From the NCBI GenBank assembly GCA_036374795.1, contig DASUTC010000116.1:1-62704 (forward strand): 62,704 bases of DNA. The letters run 5' to 3'. Position 1 is the stretch's first letter. Every line of letters starts with the position of its first letter. This stretch comes from Herpetosiphonaceae bacterium (GTDB lineage: Bacteria; Chloroflexota; Chloroflexia; Chloroflexales; Kallotenuaceae). The position numbers were made by a program, and so were the translations under genes. Below, in pieces: positions 16,677-25,966 of the stretch. The notes below the pieces were generated by a model. The model was not told where the DNA came from and ran no database searches. It was given only the letters and a program-made list of their open reading frames with translations.

Positions 16677-18697
16677 TCCCGCACCTCGATCGTCGTCAAC
16701 ACAAAGGTCGAGCCGTCCGATCCCGGCTCAGGATACGCCAGCGGCAGGCGCTCGCCGCTATCCATGCGGTACACGCCGATCTTGACCGTATAGCTACCGG
16801 GCGTGAGCGCCGGAAGCGGCAGATCGGCCCGATCGACGACCACCTCGTCGGGCAGCCAGCGCGACGACGGATACTCATCCTGACGCAGCAGCGCGTCGCG
16901 CTGCGCGACGACGTTTCCGGCGCTGTCCAGCACATGCACGAAGAGCGCGTAGTCGTGCGGCAGCGGCTGCTGGACCTGCCACATGAGATTGATCTGCAAG
17001 CCCTCGCCGACACGCAGCACGCGCTGATCGGCACCTTCGAGCGGCGAGATCGCCGGACGGAGCGCGCCCGGCTGAAGCTCGTAGCCCAGCAGCCACAGAT
17101 TCGCGCCGAAGAGCGCCTCGCGCCGCACGATCGAGAGCCGCCCCGGATCGAAGCCGAGATCCAGCACCTCGATCCGTGGCCCTGGCTGCCCGCCCTGGTC
17201 GCCGCGAAACTCGCGCAGCAGCGTCGTGCCCGCCTTGAACTCCTGATAGATCGGCGTGTCCTGCTGGTCGCGCCAGCTATTGTTGGCGACGAGATAGCGG
17301 TAGCTGTTGGCACGATACCATTCAAGCGGATGCTGCGTCAGAAACGGCACAGGCTCGACGATCGGATCGCCCGCCCACGCGACGGGATTCAGCTCAAGCG
17401 CGATCCGCTGGCCGCGCGGCAGGGTGCTCACAAACGCCGCCGCCGCAACTTTGCTGTCGGTTCGCGCCTGAAACGCCGTCAGCCCCACCGCCGACTTCGC
17501 CGGATAGCTGTAGAGCAGCAGCACCACGCCGACGGCAGCCAGCGGTCGATAGCGCGGCATGTGCCGTCCCAGCCAGTCGATCGCCGCCGCGCCGCCGACG
17601 CCGACCGGCAGCGCGCAGAGCACCACCAGCGGCATCAGGTTGCGCATAAAATGGCCGGGCTGCGCCAGAAAGACCAGCAGATAAGGCACCGCGAAGCTCA
17701 GCCAGAGCAGGCCAAGCCGCCAGCGTCGCAGCAGCAGCGCCAGGCCGAGCAGCAGCGCCAGACTGGCCGCCGGACGCAGGCCATCGTGCCAGAAGAAATC
17801 GAGGTAGCCCGCGACGTTCCACGCGCCAAGGTAATCGCCGTGCGCGCCCGCGCCGTAGTGCGACATCTGGTGCAGCAGGCCATCGCGAAATTCGGGCCAG
17901 GCCAGCAGCGCGTATGGCGTTCCCGCCAGAAAGCTGAGCAGCGCCACCATGCCCGCTCCGAGCAGCCGCGCCGAGCGCGCTACCGCCTGCCGCCGCCAGT
18001 AGAGCGCGTGCGCCACGATCAGCGGGATCGCAATCGCTCCGGCGTTGTACTTCGTGGAGGCTGCTAGGCCCGTCCACAGCCCGGCCAGCAGATAGGATCG
18101 CCAGCTTCCGGTGTGCAGCATGGCGGTCGCGCCGAGGTAGGCCAGCAGCACGAACCAGGCGCTTGCCACATCGGTGGTGACATACTGCGAGTGACGCATA
18201 TGAAACGGCAGCGTCGCCAGGAAGAGCGCCGCCAGCAGGCCCGCGCTGCGGCTCCAGGCGCTCTGACCCAGCACGAATACGCCCAGCACGGTCAGGCTGC
18301 CGAGCAGGATCGCCAGCATGCGGCCCCACACAAAGAACTCAGGGATCGTCGTGTACAGATCGGTCGTGGCGCTCAGGTGATCCAGGCCGGGGTACAGGCC
18401 GGTCGCCATGCCCCAGCGGTGATGCGCCGTGAAGATCGCGAGCAGCAGGTAGAAGTAGAACGAAGGATACAAAAAAAAGTGCGGATTCAGATCGCCGGAG
18501 CGCATCATCCGCAGCACGACATTGACCAGCGCGGGCTCGTCTGGATGATCGACGTAGGGCAGGCCCCAGCGCACGGCCCACATCCGCAGGCCAAACCCGA
18601 CCGCCGTAATCGAAACCGCCAGGAGCCATTCCCAGCGCAGCCAGATAACACGCGGCTGGGGCGCGACCGAAACTTCTGGTGTGACCATGTGTTCCAA
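16673..18697 (-). CDS. PMT-family glycosyltransferase (paralogue 2)
   Basis: A 674-residue paralogue of the downstream gene: VDHPDEPALVNVVLRMMRSGDLNPHFFLYPS and HMRHSQYVTTDVASAWF are its matching motifs (quoted in parts; the acidic pair in HPDEPA is the probable catalytic site). About 11 membrane segments are followed by a beta-sandwich tail ending PGSYTVKIGVYRMDSGERLP. The open frame starts at a TTG (18697) with GGTAGG six bases before it; an in-frame ATG at 18688 is the alternative. The gap to the preceding gene is only 14 bases. Confidence 0.8.
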   Translation of the reverse strand: MEHMVTPEVSVAPQPRVIWLRWEWLLAVSITAVGFGLRMWAVRWGLPYVDHPDEPALVNVVLRMMRSGDLNPHFFLYPSFYFYLLLAIFTAHHRWGMATGLYPGLDHLSATTDLYTTIPEFFVWGRMLAILLGSLTVLGVFVLGQSAWSRSAGLLAALFLATLPFHMRHSQYVTTDVASAWFVLLAYLGATAMLHTGSWRSYLLAGLWTGLAASTKYNAGAIAIPLIVAHALYWRRQAVARSARLLGAGMVALLSFLAGTPYALLAWPEFRDGLLHQMSHYGAGAHGDYLGAWNVAGYLDFFWHDGLRPAASLALLLGLALLLRRWRLGLLWLSFAVPYLLVFLAQPGHFMRNLMPLVVLCALPVGVGGAAAIDWLGRHMPRYRPLAAVGVVLLLYSYPAKSAVGLTAFQARTDSKVAAAAFVSTLPRGQRIALELNPVAWAGDPIVEPVPFLTQHPLEWYRANSYRYLVANNSWRDQQDTPIYQEFKAGTTLLREFRGDQGGQPGPRIEVLDLGFDPGRLSIVRREALFGANLWLLGYELQPGALRPAISPLEGADQRVLRVGEGLQINLMWQVQQPLPHDYALFVHVLDSAGNVVAQRDALLRQDEYPSSRWLPDEVVVDRADLPLPALTPGSYTVKIGVYRMDSGERLPLAYPEPGSDGSTFVLTTIEVRE

Positions 18698-18711
18698 TGG
18701 AGCCTACCTTG

Positions 18712-21700
18712 CTAGCGCTGAACGTCGATCTCGTCGAGGATGATCATGCTACCTTGCGCCTGCGCCCCGCCGACCGGCAGGCGCTCGCCCGTCGCGGCGC
18801 TGTACAATCCGACCACCAGCCGGTAGCGGCCCGGCGGCGTGGCCGGATCGAGCTTAAGCGGGATCGATTGCCAGATGCGGTCGTCGGGCTGCCACGCCTG
18901 CGACGGCCACCAGTCGCCGCCAGCAGCGCCGTCCCACGCGGCCCATTTATGATCGTCCGGCCCAAGGATCTGCGCGAAGACCAGCAGCGGCTCCGCCACG
19001 GGCGCGGCGACAAGCCACTGCACGCCCAGACGCAGATCGGCTCCGGGCTGGATCGGCTGCGGCGCGAGCGTGTAGCCCGCCAGCCGCGCGGGTCCGACCG
19101 TCGCATCGAGCACGCGCTCAGGCCGGGCCACGCGCGCAAAAGTCGCGTTGGCGTCGATCGGCTGGATCGCCGTGATCTGCCCTGCCTGTCGCCGGAAGCG
19201 CACAAACGGCACGCGCCGGACCAACCCATCGCCGTGATAGAGCCAGAGCGCGCCGAAATACTCGCCGTCGCTCACATCGCCGGGCTGGATCGGCACCGGG
19301 CCGCCGTTCAGCGTCGCCCTGAGCGCTTGCAGATCGAGATTCAGCGCGGCGGGCTCGTTGGCGCGCACCGCCAGCGTGCCCCCGGCGTAGCGGCGCGGCG
19401 TCCGCTCGCTGATCTCGTACAGCTCCAGGCCGAGATGCAGCACATCCCGCTGCGCGCCGGTCACGTCGATCATGGTCGTCACCGTGGGAGCGCTGGCCTC
19501 CGTTGTCGTGCGCAGCGCCAGCGTATCCGCGAGCTGCTCAACGCCCGCCTGTCGAGCGCCTGGCCGCAACAACTGCGCCGAGCGGACCACGATCGGCTCG
19601 TGGGAGGCCGCTAGCTCAAGTGTCAGCGGCAGGCTCCACGGCTGTGTTGTGATGCGGCTCACGCCCCGCGCCAGATCAAAGCGCTGCGTCTGTCCGTTCG
19701 CGCTGAGCGTGAGCGTCTGCGGCGCAGCGCTGGCAAGATCCAGCGCCAGCATCCGGCTCTCTCCGTCGCCATCGGCTTCGAGCGGCTGCCAGCTCAAGCG
19801 CTCACCGTCGCGGTCGATCCCTGCATACAGGCGTAGCGACTGGCCCGGCGGCACCGTCTGAAAATCGCCGTGTGTCAGATCCTGCACCTCAAGGCTATCC
19901 AGACCCTCGCGCAGCGAGCCGGTCGCGGGCGTGTACGAGGCCGCGCTGCCGCTGAGAAACGCACCCGCATCGTCGGGAGCGCGGTAGAGCGCCATGCGCG
20001 GGCTGCGAAAAACGACGGAGTCCGGATCGAAGCCCCAGGCGCGCGGATCGTCGCTCGGATGCATCAGACCGTAGGCCGCCGCTCGTCCGGGCATCAGCCG
20101 GTTGAAGACCGCGAAGCCGGTCTGCCCACGCCCGATCCACGGATGGCCGTACAGCCCCAGCGACGCGATGCCCAGCCCGGTGCCGCGCAGCTCAGGATGA
20201 TCGACCAGCAGCACCGTGCCGCTGTCCTCAAGCGGACGCAGCGCGCCGACAAAGTCGATCAGAGCGCGCGACGCCAGCACGGGAGCGCGATACGTTTCCA
20301 GCAGCCGGTAGTTACTCCAGCCGGTCATCCCCAGCGCCAGCAGCGTCAGCGCCGCGCCTGCCGCCAGATTCAGCGGATGTGCGAGGCGCGCGGCGTGTGG
20401 TCGACGATCCAAAAGGCTGCCCAGGCCGACGCCCGCGACGCCCAGCGGCACGAAGCTCAGGTAGCTCACGCCCTTGTAAAAGCCGTACGGAAAGGCGATC
20501 ACGTAGCGCAGGCCAAGCGCGTACAGCAGCGCGAAGGCCAGCAAGCCCAGCGCCGGGCCGCGCCAGATCGCGCCGCGCCACAGCGCCACGCCGATGCCAG
20601 CCAGCAGCGCGCCAAGCGCGAGCCAGCTCAGCGCCGACAGCCAATCAGGCCCGTCCACCGCCAGCGCGAGATGATGAAACGTCTCTACACCCAGCAGCTC
20701 GGTCGGACGGGCAAAGCGCTCGCCGCCGATCGAGGGCGTCTGGATACGGTAGACATCGAAGAAGGCCACGGGCGCGCGCCAGTGTGCCAGCCAGCCCAGC
20801 GCGAGACAGCCGACCATGATCGCCAGGCCGCGCAACACCACCGCCAGCTTCGCCCGCTGCGTCGCCAGCGCCCACACGCCAAGCCCGCCCGCCAGCGCGC
20901 CGTAGGCCAGCAGCGCAGGATGATACGACAGCGTCAGCGCGGTCGTCGCGGCGATTGCGCCCGCCAGCGCCAGCCCGTGCCCTCGCCAGAAGCGACGCGG
21001 ATCGCCCGAATTGCCAGGCAGACAGCAGGACGCGAGCGCCAGCAGCGTCAGCAGCGTCGCCAGGGGGACCAGCGGCATCGACGAGACGTGCATCGCGAAG
21101 TTGTTGAAGCCGATCCACAGCAGCAGCTCGTTTCCGCCGACCAGCAATGCGCCCAGCGCCGCGCCCTTGACATTCGCGCGCAGGCCAGCCCGCAGCACCA
21201 GATAGACCGGCGCGACCGCCAGCGACCGCAGCAGCGCCAGCAGCAGCGGAAACGTGCCGACCGGCGACCAGCCGCCGAGCAGATCGACGACGCCGTGCAG
21301 ATACGAGTACCCGATCGCCCGCACGCTGGTCGGCTCGGCCAGAATCACGTTCAGCAGCGGCGCGGGCGCTGCCGAGGATAGGCTCAGATAGCTGTAGTCT
21401 TGCAGGTAAGCCGCCAGCGGCAGATAGAACTCGATGTCCCAGCCGTGGCCGATCGGCGCGAGGTAGCCTGCCCGGAGCAGCGGCACCACGCCCAGCACAC
21501 CCGCCACCAGCCCGATCGCCACGATCAGCAGCGTCTCGTTCAGCGGCGCGCGCGGCAGACGCTCGCGAGCTTTGAGCAGCCGCCAGATCCCCAGCGCCAC
21601 CGCGACACCCGATGCGACAGCCAGCGCGTGGCGCAGCGTCAGACCGACATTGAGGCCATAGTAGGCGATCAGCACCAGCAGCGCGTAGCCCCACAGCGGC

Positions 21701-21837
21701 ATCAGCCAGAGCTCGTAGGGCTTGAGCGCGGGCGGCGTCAGCCAGCGCCCGATGCCGTAGCCGAGCGCGCCCAGCAGCGCCAGCGCGACGGCCCAGACGC
21801 CCAGAATCGAGACGAGGACCGTCATGAGCAGATCCAC
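18712..21837 (-). CDS. Large membrane protein with C-terminal beta-sandwich region, first gene of the cluster
   Basis: A 1041-residue protein. About 13 hydrophobic segments occupy residues 5-550, with a luminal loop [17 protein letters not shown] after the fourth. From about 560 the protein is soluble and beta-rich and contains repeated jelly-roll-like units. It ends [23 protein letters not shown], the same closing motif as the two PMT paralogues downstream. This shared tail suggests a common partner or a shared sugar-binding function. The start is GTG at 21837, with an ATG at 21825 as alternative; neither has a strong Shine-Dalgarno site. The exact activity is not known to me. Confidence 0.65.
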   Translation of the reverse strand: MDLLMTVLVSILGVWAVALALLGALGYGIGRWLTPPALKPYELWLMPLWGYALLVLIAYYGLNVGLTLRHALAVASGVAVALGIWRLLKARERLPRAPLNETLLIVAIGLVAGVLGVVPLLRAGYLAPIGHGWDIEFYLPLAAYLQDYSYLSLSSAAPAPLLNVILAEPTSVRAIGYSYLHGVVDLLGGWSPVGTFPLLLALLRSLAVAPVYLVLRAGLRANVKGAALGALLVGGNELLLWIGFNNFAMHVSSMPLVPLATLLTLLALASCCLPGNSGDPRRFWRGHGLALAGAIAATTALTLSYHPALLAYGALAGGLGVWALATQRAKLAVVLRGLAIMVGCLALGWLAHWRAPVAFFDVYRIQTPSIGGERFARPTELLGVETFHHLALAVDGPDWLSALSWLALGALLAGIGVALWRGAIWRGPALGLLAFALLYALGLRYVIAFPYGFYKGVSYLSFVPLGVAGVGLGSLLDRRPHAARLAHPLNLAAGAALTLLALGMTGWSNYRLLETYRAPVLASRALIDFVGALRPLEDSGTVLLVDHPELRGTGLGIASLGLYGHPWIGRGQTGFAVFNRLMPGRAAAYGLMHPSDDPRAWGFDPDSVVFRSPRMALYRAPDDAGAFLSGSAASYTPATGSLREGLDSLEVQDLTHGDFQTVPPGQSLRLYAGIDRDGERLSWQPLEADGDGESRMLALDLASAAPQTLTLSANGQTQRFDLARGVSRITTQPWSLPLTLELAASHEPIVVRSAQLLRPGARQAGVEQLADTLALRTTTEASAPTVTTMIDVTGAQRDVLHLGLELYEISERTPRRYAGGTLAVRANEPAALNLDLQALRATLNGGPVPIQPGDVSDGEYFGALWLYHGDGLVRRVPFVRFRRQAGQITAIQPIDANATFARVARPERVLDATVGPARLAGYTLAPQPIQPGADLRLGVQWLVAAPVAEPLLVFAQILGPDDHKWAAWDGAAGGDWWPSQAWQPDDRIWQSIPLKLDPATPPGRYRLVVGLYSAATGERLPVGGAQAQGSMIILDEIDVQR

Positions 21838-22109
21838 CGCCGCCGGATTGTCCAGCCCGCCGATCTGAGCCGCAGATCAGCTATCTTTATCAAGCAACAC
21901 CATTGGCTATCGTGTGGGGAGCAGCGGCGTTTCAGCATCTACCAACCGTAAAAGCGCTCAGCTCGCAACTAGAAAAGCCCACGTGCTGGGCTTTGAACGG
22001 GGCCATTATACCACGGAGCTTTCGACGTTCGACACGTCAGGACCGCTGCGCTATACTCTGCTGCGCCGTTCTGAGCTACGATACCTGGCATTTGGGATAC
22101 GGAGGTTCT

Positions 22110-23132
22110 ATGCCCAGCATTGGTCGCAACGATCCCTGCCCCTGCGGCAGCGGCAAAAAGTACAAGCAGTGCCACGGCCCGATCGACGCGGAGCGCGCCG
22201 CCGCGCTGCGCAAGCTCAAGCAAGCGCCCGATACGCTCTGGCCCAAGCTGATGGATTCGCTCGATCGGTTTGGAACTGCGGTGCCCGCCACGCTTAGCCT
22301 GTTCTGGAACGACGCCTACCGCACGCAAGATATTCAGGAGCTTGATCAGCGCGAGGATCGCGGCAGCGAGCGGTTTCTGACGTGGTTTGCCTTCGATACG
22401 GTCAACGAGGAAGGCCAGACGCCGGTCGAGCAGTTGACCGCCGATCCTGAGGGGCTGGAGCTAACCGAGGCGGAGGCGCAGGTGCTAGCAGGCTGGAAGG
22501 ATGTGCGCCTTCAGCCCTATGAGATCGTCGAGGTCCGCAAAGGTCAGGGCATGCGCGTGCGTCCGCTCTTTGGCGAGACGCTGATCGACGTCGAGGATCA
22601 TGCGGCCTCAAAACGGCTTCAGGCTGGCGAGGTGCTGATCACGCATCTGGTGCCCGCCGCAGACACGCATTTTATCGCAGGTGCCGCCGCGCATCTCACG
22701 CCCGACACCGTCGATAAGCTGCGCGAGTTTGCCGAGGTCCATCTGCAAGACGTGCAGCAAGCGCAGCCCGACGCCACCTACGACGACCTGATCCGGTCGC
22801 GATCGTATATTTTCAACCATTTCGTGATGGCGCTGCCGCGCGAGGAACACGATAACACTTCGCTCAACGAGCTTGTAGCCAGGACGCGCGCGACGCTCAG
22901 CATGACGGCGGAGCAGATCGGCTTCAAGGGCGGCACGAGCGAAGCCGCCGATGCTGCAACTGACCGGCCTGTCTCGGATGCGGAGACGGTCGCGCTGGAT
23001 GTGGACGCCGATGTGCATGGCGTCTCCGGTCTGAGCGACACCAGTTCCACGCTTGAGAGTGGCGGCGCGGAAGCCGCCGAGCAGCCGAGCGGTACCGACG
23101 AGCCAAGCGCCTATCAGGGCCAGGACGACTAG
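22110..23132 (+). CDS. SEC-C motif protein
   Basis: A 340-residue protein opening with [20 protein letters not shown] then CHG, a textbook SEC-C zinc motif (CxC plus CH). SEC-C tails occur on SecA and on many free-standing proteins and bind zinc and the ribosome or SecB. The rest of the protein (residues 25-280) is alpha/beta with no motif I know, followed by an acidic, Ala/Ser-rich disordered tail of about 60 residues. The ATG at 22110 has GGAGG at 22101-22105; the open frame runs 69 codons further up but without a start signal. It diverges from the membrane protein cluster. Confidence 0.8.
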   Translation: MPSIGRNDPCPCGSGKKYKQCHGPIDAERAAALRKLKQAPDTLWPKLMDSLDRFGTAVPATLSLFWNDAYRTQDIQELDQREDRGSERFLTWFAFDTVNEEGQTPVEQLTADPEGLELTEAEAQVLAGWKDVRLQPYEIVEVRKGQGMRVRPLFGETLIDVEDHAASKRLQAGEVLITHLVPAADTHFIAGAAAHLTPDTVDKLREFAEVHLQDVQQAQPDATYDDLIRSRSYIFNHFVMALPREEHDNTSLNELVARTRATLSMTAEQIGFKGGTSEAADAATDRPVSDAETVALDVDADVHGVSGLSDTSSTLESGGAEAAEQPSGTDEPSAYQGQDD

Positions 23133-23141
23133 GCCGAGCGG

Positions 23142-23270
23142 CAGGGGAACGAGAAGGAAACAGGGGAACAGGGGAACAGCGGGAGAACCGAGAACCGGCA
23201 CTGGCTGCTCCCCTCGCCTCTGCCGCAGGCTGCGCAGGCGGGCTGCTGCCTGCGCGGGACAGGGGTGAGT
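23142..23270. repeat. Intergenic repeat tract downstream of the SEC-C gene
   Basis: The gap holds short tandem units (AGGGGAAC repeated near 23158-23178, then GAGAACCGAGAACCG) and a GC-rich stretch with GCTGCGCAGGCG, which also occurs at 51134-51145. It is similar in character to the heptamer tracts elsewhere in the window but less regular. No gene is seen. Confidence 0.5.
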
Positions 23271-23295
23271 GCCTGGACGAGCCCAAGGAACAGCG

Positions 23296-23871
23296 CTACA
23301 CGCGATCGTGTGCCAGGATATATTCCACAGCCGCCGCCACATCGTCGACGATCGCGTCGGGCTGCGCGCCGTCGCCGTCACGCACCTGGTCCTCATAGGC
23401 CGCGCCGTAGCCGCTGCGCACCAGCACGGTACGGCAGCCTGCCGCGCGGCCCGCGCCAATATCGCCGCCCGTATCGCCAACCAGCCAGCTTCGCGTCAGG
23501 TCGATCCCGTGCTCAGCTGCCGCTTGCAGCAACATACCCGGCTGCGGCTTGCGACACTCGCACGTGCCCGAAAAATCGGGATGGTGCGGGCAATAATAGA
23601 TCGCGTCGATGCGTGCATCCTGGGCGGCTAGCGCCTGCGTGAGATGCTCGTGCAGCGTGTGGAGCGCCGTCTCGTCGTAGTAGCCGCGCGCGATGCCCGC
23701 CTGATTGGTGACGACGATCACCAGCCAGCCTGCCCGGTTGAGCGCGCTGATCGCCCGCGCCGCGCCCGCAACCAGCACCAGATCCTCGATGCGGTGCAGA
23801 TAGTTGACCTCGACGTTGAGCGTGCCGTCGCGATCGAGAAACACTGCGCGGCGGCCTGCGCTACGTCCCAC
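23296..23871 (-). CDS. gmhB: D-glycero-D-manno-heptose 1,7-bisphosphate phosphatase
   Basis: A 191-residue HAD-superfamily phosphatase. Motif I is FLDRDGTLN (nucleophile Asp13 and Asp15), motif II VVTNQAGIARG, and the GmhB zinc loop is visible as CPHHP followed by CECRKP; GDTGGDI supplies the last acidic motif. GmhB removes the C7 phosphate in ADP- or GDP-heptose synthesis. The start is GTG at 23871, overlapping the end of gmhA by 11 bases. HldE/GmhC-type kinases are not in this window, so the rest of the pathway lies elsewhere. Confidence 0.92.
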   Translation of the reverse strand: MGRSAGRRAVFLDRDGTLNVEVNYLHRIEDLVLVAGAARAISALNRAGWLVIVVTNQAGIARGYYDETALHTLHEHLTQALAAQDARIDAIYYCPHHPDFSGTCECRKPQPGMLLQAAAEHGIDLTRSWLVGDTGGDIGAGRAAGCRTVLVRSGYGAAYEDQVRDGDGAQPDAIVDDVAAAVEYILAHDRV

Positions 23872-24469
23872 AGCCAGACCCGAAGATCGCCTCCTCGATC
23901 AGATCGCACAGCAGATGCCCGACGATCATATACACCTCCTGAATTACGAACGACTGTTGCGCGGGCACGACCAGCGCCGCGTCGCAGAGCGGCAGGACTG
24001 TGCCGCCGTCGCGGCCCAGCAGCCCCAGCACGGCGCAGCCTTTGCGCCGCGCCACCTCCGCCGCTTTGACGATGTTCGGCGATGTGCCGCTGGTCGTCAG
24101 CGCGACGAGCACATCGCCCGGCTGCAAGTGAGCCTCGGCCTGCCGCGAAAAGATCTGGTCGTAGGCGTAATCGTTGGCGATAGCCGTCACCGCCGATGTG
24201 TCGGTGTGGAGCGCCAGGGCTGGCAGCGGCGGACGATCGATCAGATAGCGCCCGACCAGCTCTGCGGCGAGATGCTGGGCATCGGCAGCCGAGCCGCCGT
24301 TGCCGCAAAAGAGCGCTTTGTTGCCGCGCCGGTAGCACGCTACCAGCATCTCGGCCATGCGCGCGATCTCCGGCGTTTGCTCATCGACCACCCGCCGGGC
24401 CATCGCGATATGCGCCTCGAACTGCTGTCGAATACGCTGCTCGTATCCGCTGGATGCTTGAGTCTCCAC
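23861..24469 (-). CDS. gmhA: Sedoheptulose 7-phosphate isomerase
   Basis: A 202-residue SIS-domain protein. NKALFCGNGGSAADAQHLAAE is the family signature (quoted within limit as GNGGSAADAQH), followed by LHTDTSAVTAIANDY and LTTSGTSPN. GmhA converts sedoheptulose 7-phosphate to heptose 7-phosphate, the first step towards nucleotide-heptose. The start is GTG at 24469, ten bases after the end of the upstream glycosyltransferase gene, so the three genes form one operon. Heptose is probably attached to a surface glycan. Confidence 0.93.
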   Translation of the reverse strand: METQASSGYEQRIRQQFEAHIAMARRVVDEQTPEIARMAEMLVACYRRGNKALFCGNGGSAADAQHLAAELVGRYLIDRPPLPALALHTDTSAVTAIANDYAYDQIFSRQAEAHLQPGDVLVALTTSGTSPNIVKAAEVARRKGCAVLGLLGRDGGTVLPLCDAALVVPAQQSFVIQEVYMIVGHLLCDLIEEAIFGSGCGT

Positions 24470-24478
24470 GATGTTGTA

Positions 24479-25741
24479 TCACTCCGCTTGCGAGTTTCGA
24501 GTTTTGAGTTTCGAGTTCAACGCCTCATTTGTTCTTTGTTCTCCATCAGGCGAGGGAGAAGGAATAGTGGGGGACGCACCGGGCTGGGTGCCCAACGGGC
24601 ACGGGCATGGCACCCTCCCGGCCTGGCGGCGTGCTAGCGCCTCCTCGTACACCTCAAGCGTTCGGTCGATCATATGCGCGTGGGTAAAATGATCGGCAAC
24701 CCGCCGCTGTGCCTGCGCGCCGAGTCGTCGGCGAAGCTCGGGATTGGCAAGCAGCACCCGCAGCGCGGTCGCCAGTGGCAGCGGATCGCCCGGCGGCACG
24801 ACAAAGCCGCTCACGCCGTGCTGGTTCACGACGCTGGTGCCGGTGCCGAGATCGGTGCTGACAACGGGACAGCCCGCCGCCATCGCCTCAAGCTGGACGA
24901 TCCCGAACGCCTCCGCGCGCAGATGCGACGCCAGCACGAACACATCGGCGGCTCGATAGTACGTCGGCAGGTCGGCGTCGGGCACGTGGCCCGCGAAATG
25001 GACCCGCCTGGCGATGCCAAACGCCTGAGCCAGATCGCGCAGCCGTTGCTCCTCCGGCCCGGCCCCGACGATGAGCAGCGTCGCGTCGAGCTGCGTGAGC
25101 GCGTCGAGCAGAATATGCAGCCCCTTGTAGTAGCGCAGCACGCCCACAGACAGGATCAGGCAATCGCCCGCCGAGCGGGTATAACGCCGCCGCAAGGCAG
25201 CCACGCCCGCCTCCGCCACATCCGCGAAGCGCGCCGCATCGACCGACAGCGGCACGATCCGGCATTTGGCGGCGTAGCGCCGCAGAAACGGCGACGACTG
25301 TACGTACGGCTCGCTCGTCGCGATAATCCGCTTCGACCGTCGCAGCGTCCACTCAAGCAGCGGACGGTACAGGCGCAGCAGCTTGCGCTGGCGCACGATG
25401 TCGCTGTGGTACGTCACAACCAGCGGCGCGTCCTTGATCGCATGAGCGGCCAGATCGCCGGGGGGGTAGGGCATGTGCAGATTGACGAGATCGGCTTGCA
25501 GCGTGCGGGCATACCGAACAAGCTCGATGCTGAGCGGCGTGGATGCGGCTTTCCAGATGCGCCCGGCTTTGACGACTTGCACGCCCTGACGCTGCTCGAC
25601 GACGGTGCCGCGCCCGGTGTTGGTCACAAGCACGCTGACCGTATGACCCCGTGCGGCCAGTCCCTCGGCCAGGACCTTGACATGATTTTCGATGCCGCCG
25701 ACGACCGGATCGTAATCTTTGTAGATCTGAACGATGCGCAG
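24479..25741 (-). CDS. Family 4 glycosyltransferase, predicted CTG start
   Basis: A GT-B glycosyltransferase of about 420 residues. The C-terminal half carries ILSVGVLRYYKGLHIL, LLIVGAGPEE and the donor-site motif RAEAFGIVQLEAMAAG. The longest frame with a standard start begins at a GTG (25633) and would lack the N-terminal strand. Upstream in frame, without a stop, lies RIVQIYKDYDPVVGGIENHV, the expected GT4 N-terminus. At the Met position stands CTG (25741), with GGAGGAGGAG five bases before it and an extended -10 about 27 bases before it. I therefore call CTG as the start. The last 25 residues (about 24479-24550) are encoded by an intergenic-type repeat and look like an accidental tail. 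It heads an operon with gmhA and gmhB. Confidence 0.85.
   Translation of the reverse strand: MRIVQIYKDYDPVVGGIENHVKVLAEGLAARGHTVSVLVTNTGRGTVVEQRQGVQVVKAGRIWKAASTPLSIELVRYARTLQADLVNLHMPYPPGDLAAHAIKDAPLVVTYHSDIVRQRKLLRLYRPLLEWTLRRSKRIIATSEPYVQSSPFLRRYAAKCRIVPLSVDAARFADVAEAGVAALRRRYTRSAGDCLILSVGVLRYYKGLHILLDALTQLDATLLIVGAGPEEQRLRDLAQAFGIARRVHFAGHVPDADLPTYYRAADVFVLASHLRAEAFGIVQLEAMAAGCPVVSTDLGTGTSVVNQHGVSGFVVPPGDPLPLATALRVLLANPELRRRLGAQAQRRVADHFTHAHMIDRTLEVYEEALARRQAGRVPCPCPLGTQPGASPTIPSPSPDGEQRTNEALNSKLKTRNSQAE
24492..24630. repeat. Heptamer tract overlapping the 3' end of the GT4 gene
   Basis: 24492-24518 is GAGTTTC, GAGTTTT, GAGTTTC and GAGTTC in a row; 24528-24541 is TTTGTTC twice. A GC-rich core with GGGTGCCC, GGGCATGG and CACCC follows at 24588-24619. 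Most of the element lies inside the open frame of the glycosyltransferase, extending its C-terminus. Confidence 0.7.
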
Positions 25742-25767
25742 GATTGCTCCTCCTCCACGACCTTCGG

Positions 25768-25776
25768 ATTATAGCA
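25768..25776 (-). promoter_or_regulatory. Extended -10 promoter of the GT4-gmhA-gmhB operon
   Basis: Read on the minus strand, TGC followed by TATAAT is a perfect extended -10 element. Transcription would start near 25761, leaving about 20 bases that contain GGAGGAGGAG before the CTG start at 25741. No strong -35 box is visible. Confidence 0.65.
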
Positions 25777-25830
25777 TAGCGCCCTGGTGTGCCAGCATTT
25801 GACACAATAACTGTACTTTAATTCACAATA

Positions 25831-25859
25831 TTGACCTTTATTAAACCATTTGGTATGCT
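25831..25859 (+). promoter_or_regulatory. Promoter of the subtilase gene
   Basis: TTGACC at 25831-25836 and TATGCT at 25854-25859 are 17 bases apart, a close match to the housekeeping consensus. The predicted start near 25866 gives a 100-base leader before the gene at 25967. The region is notably AT-rich compared with its surroundings. Confidence 0.7.
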
Positions 25860-25966
25860 GCACGCTATCCTGCAGGACCAAGCCACCGCTGCCGTGCCAG
25901 CGTCGAACGTTCCGTTAGCCCATCTTAAAAACAATCCCTTTTACGGCAACTTAAGGAGAAGTGCTG

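Noticed and set aside
24485-24545. CRISPR-like array
   Set aside because: The repeated unit is only 7 bases, without unique spacers, and no cas genes are present.
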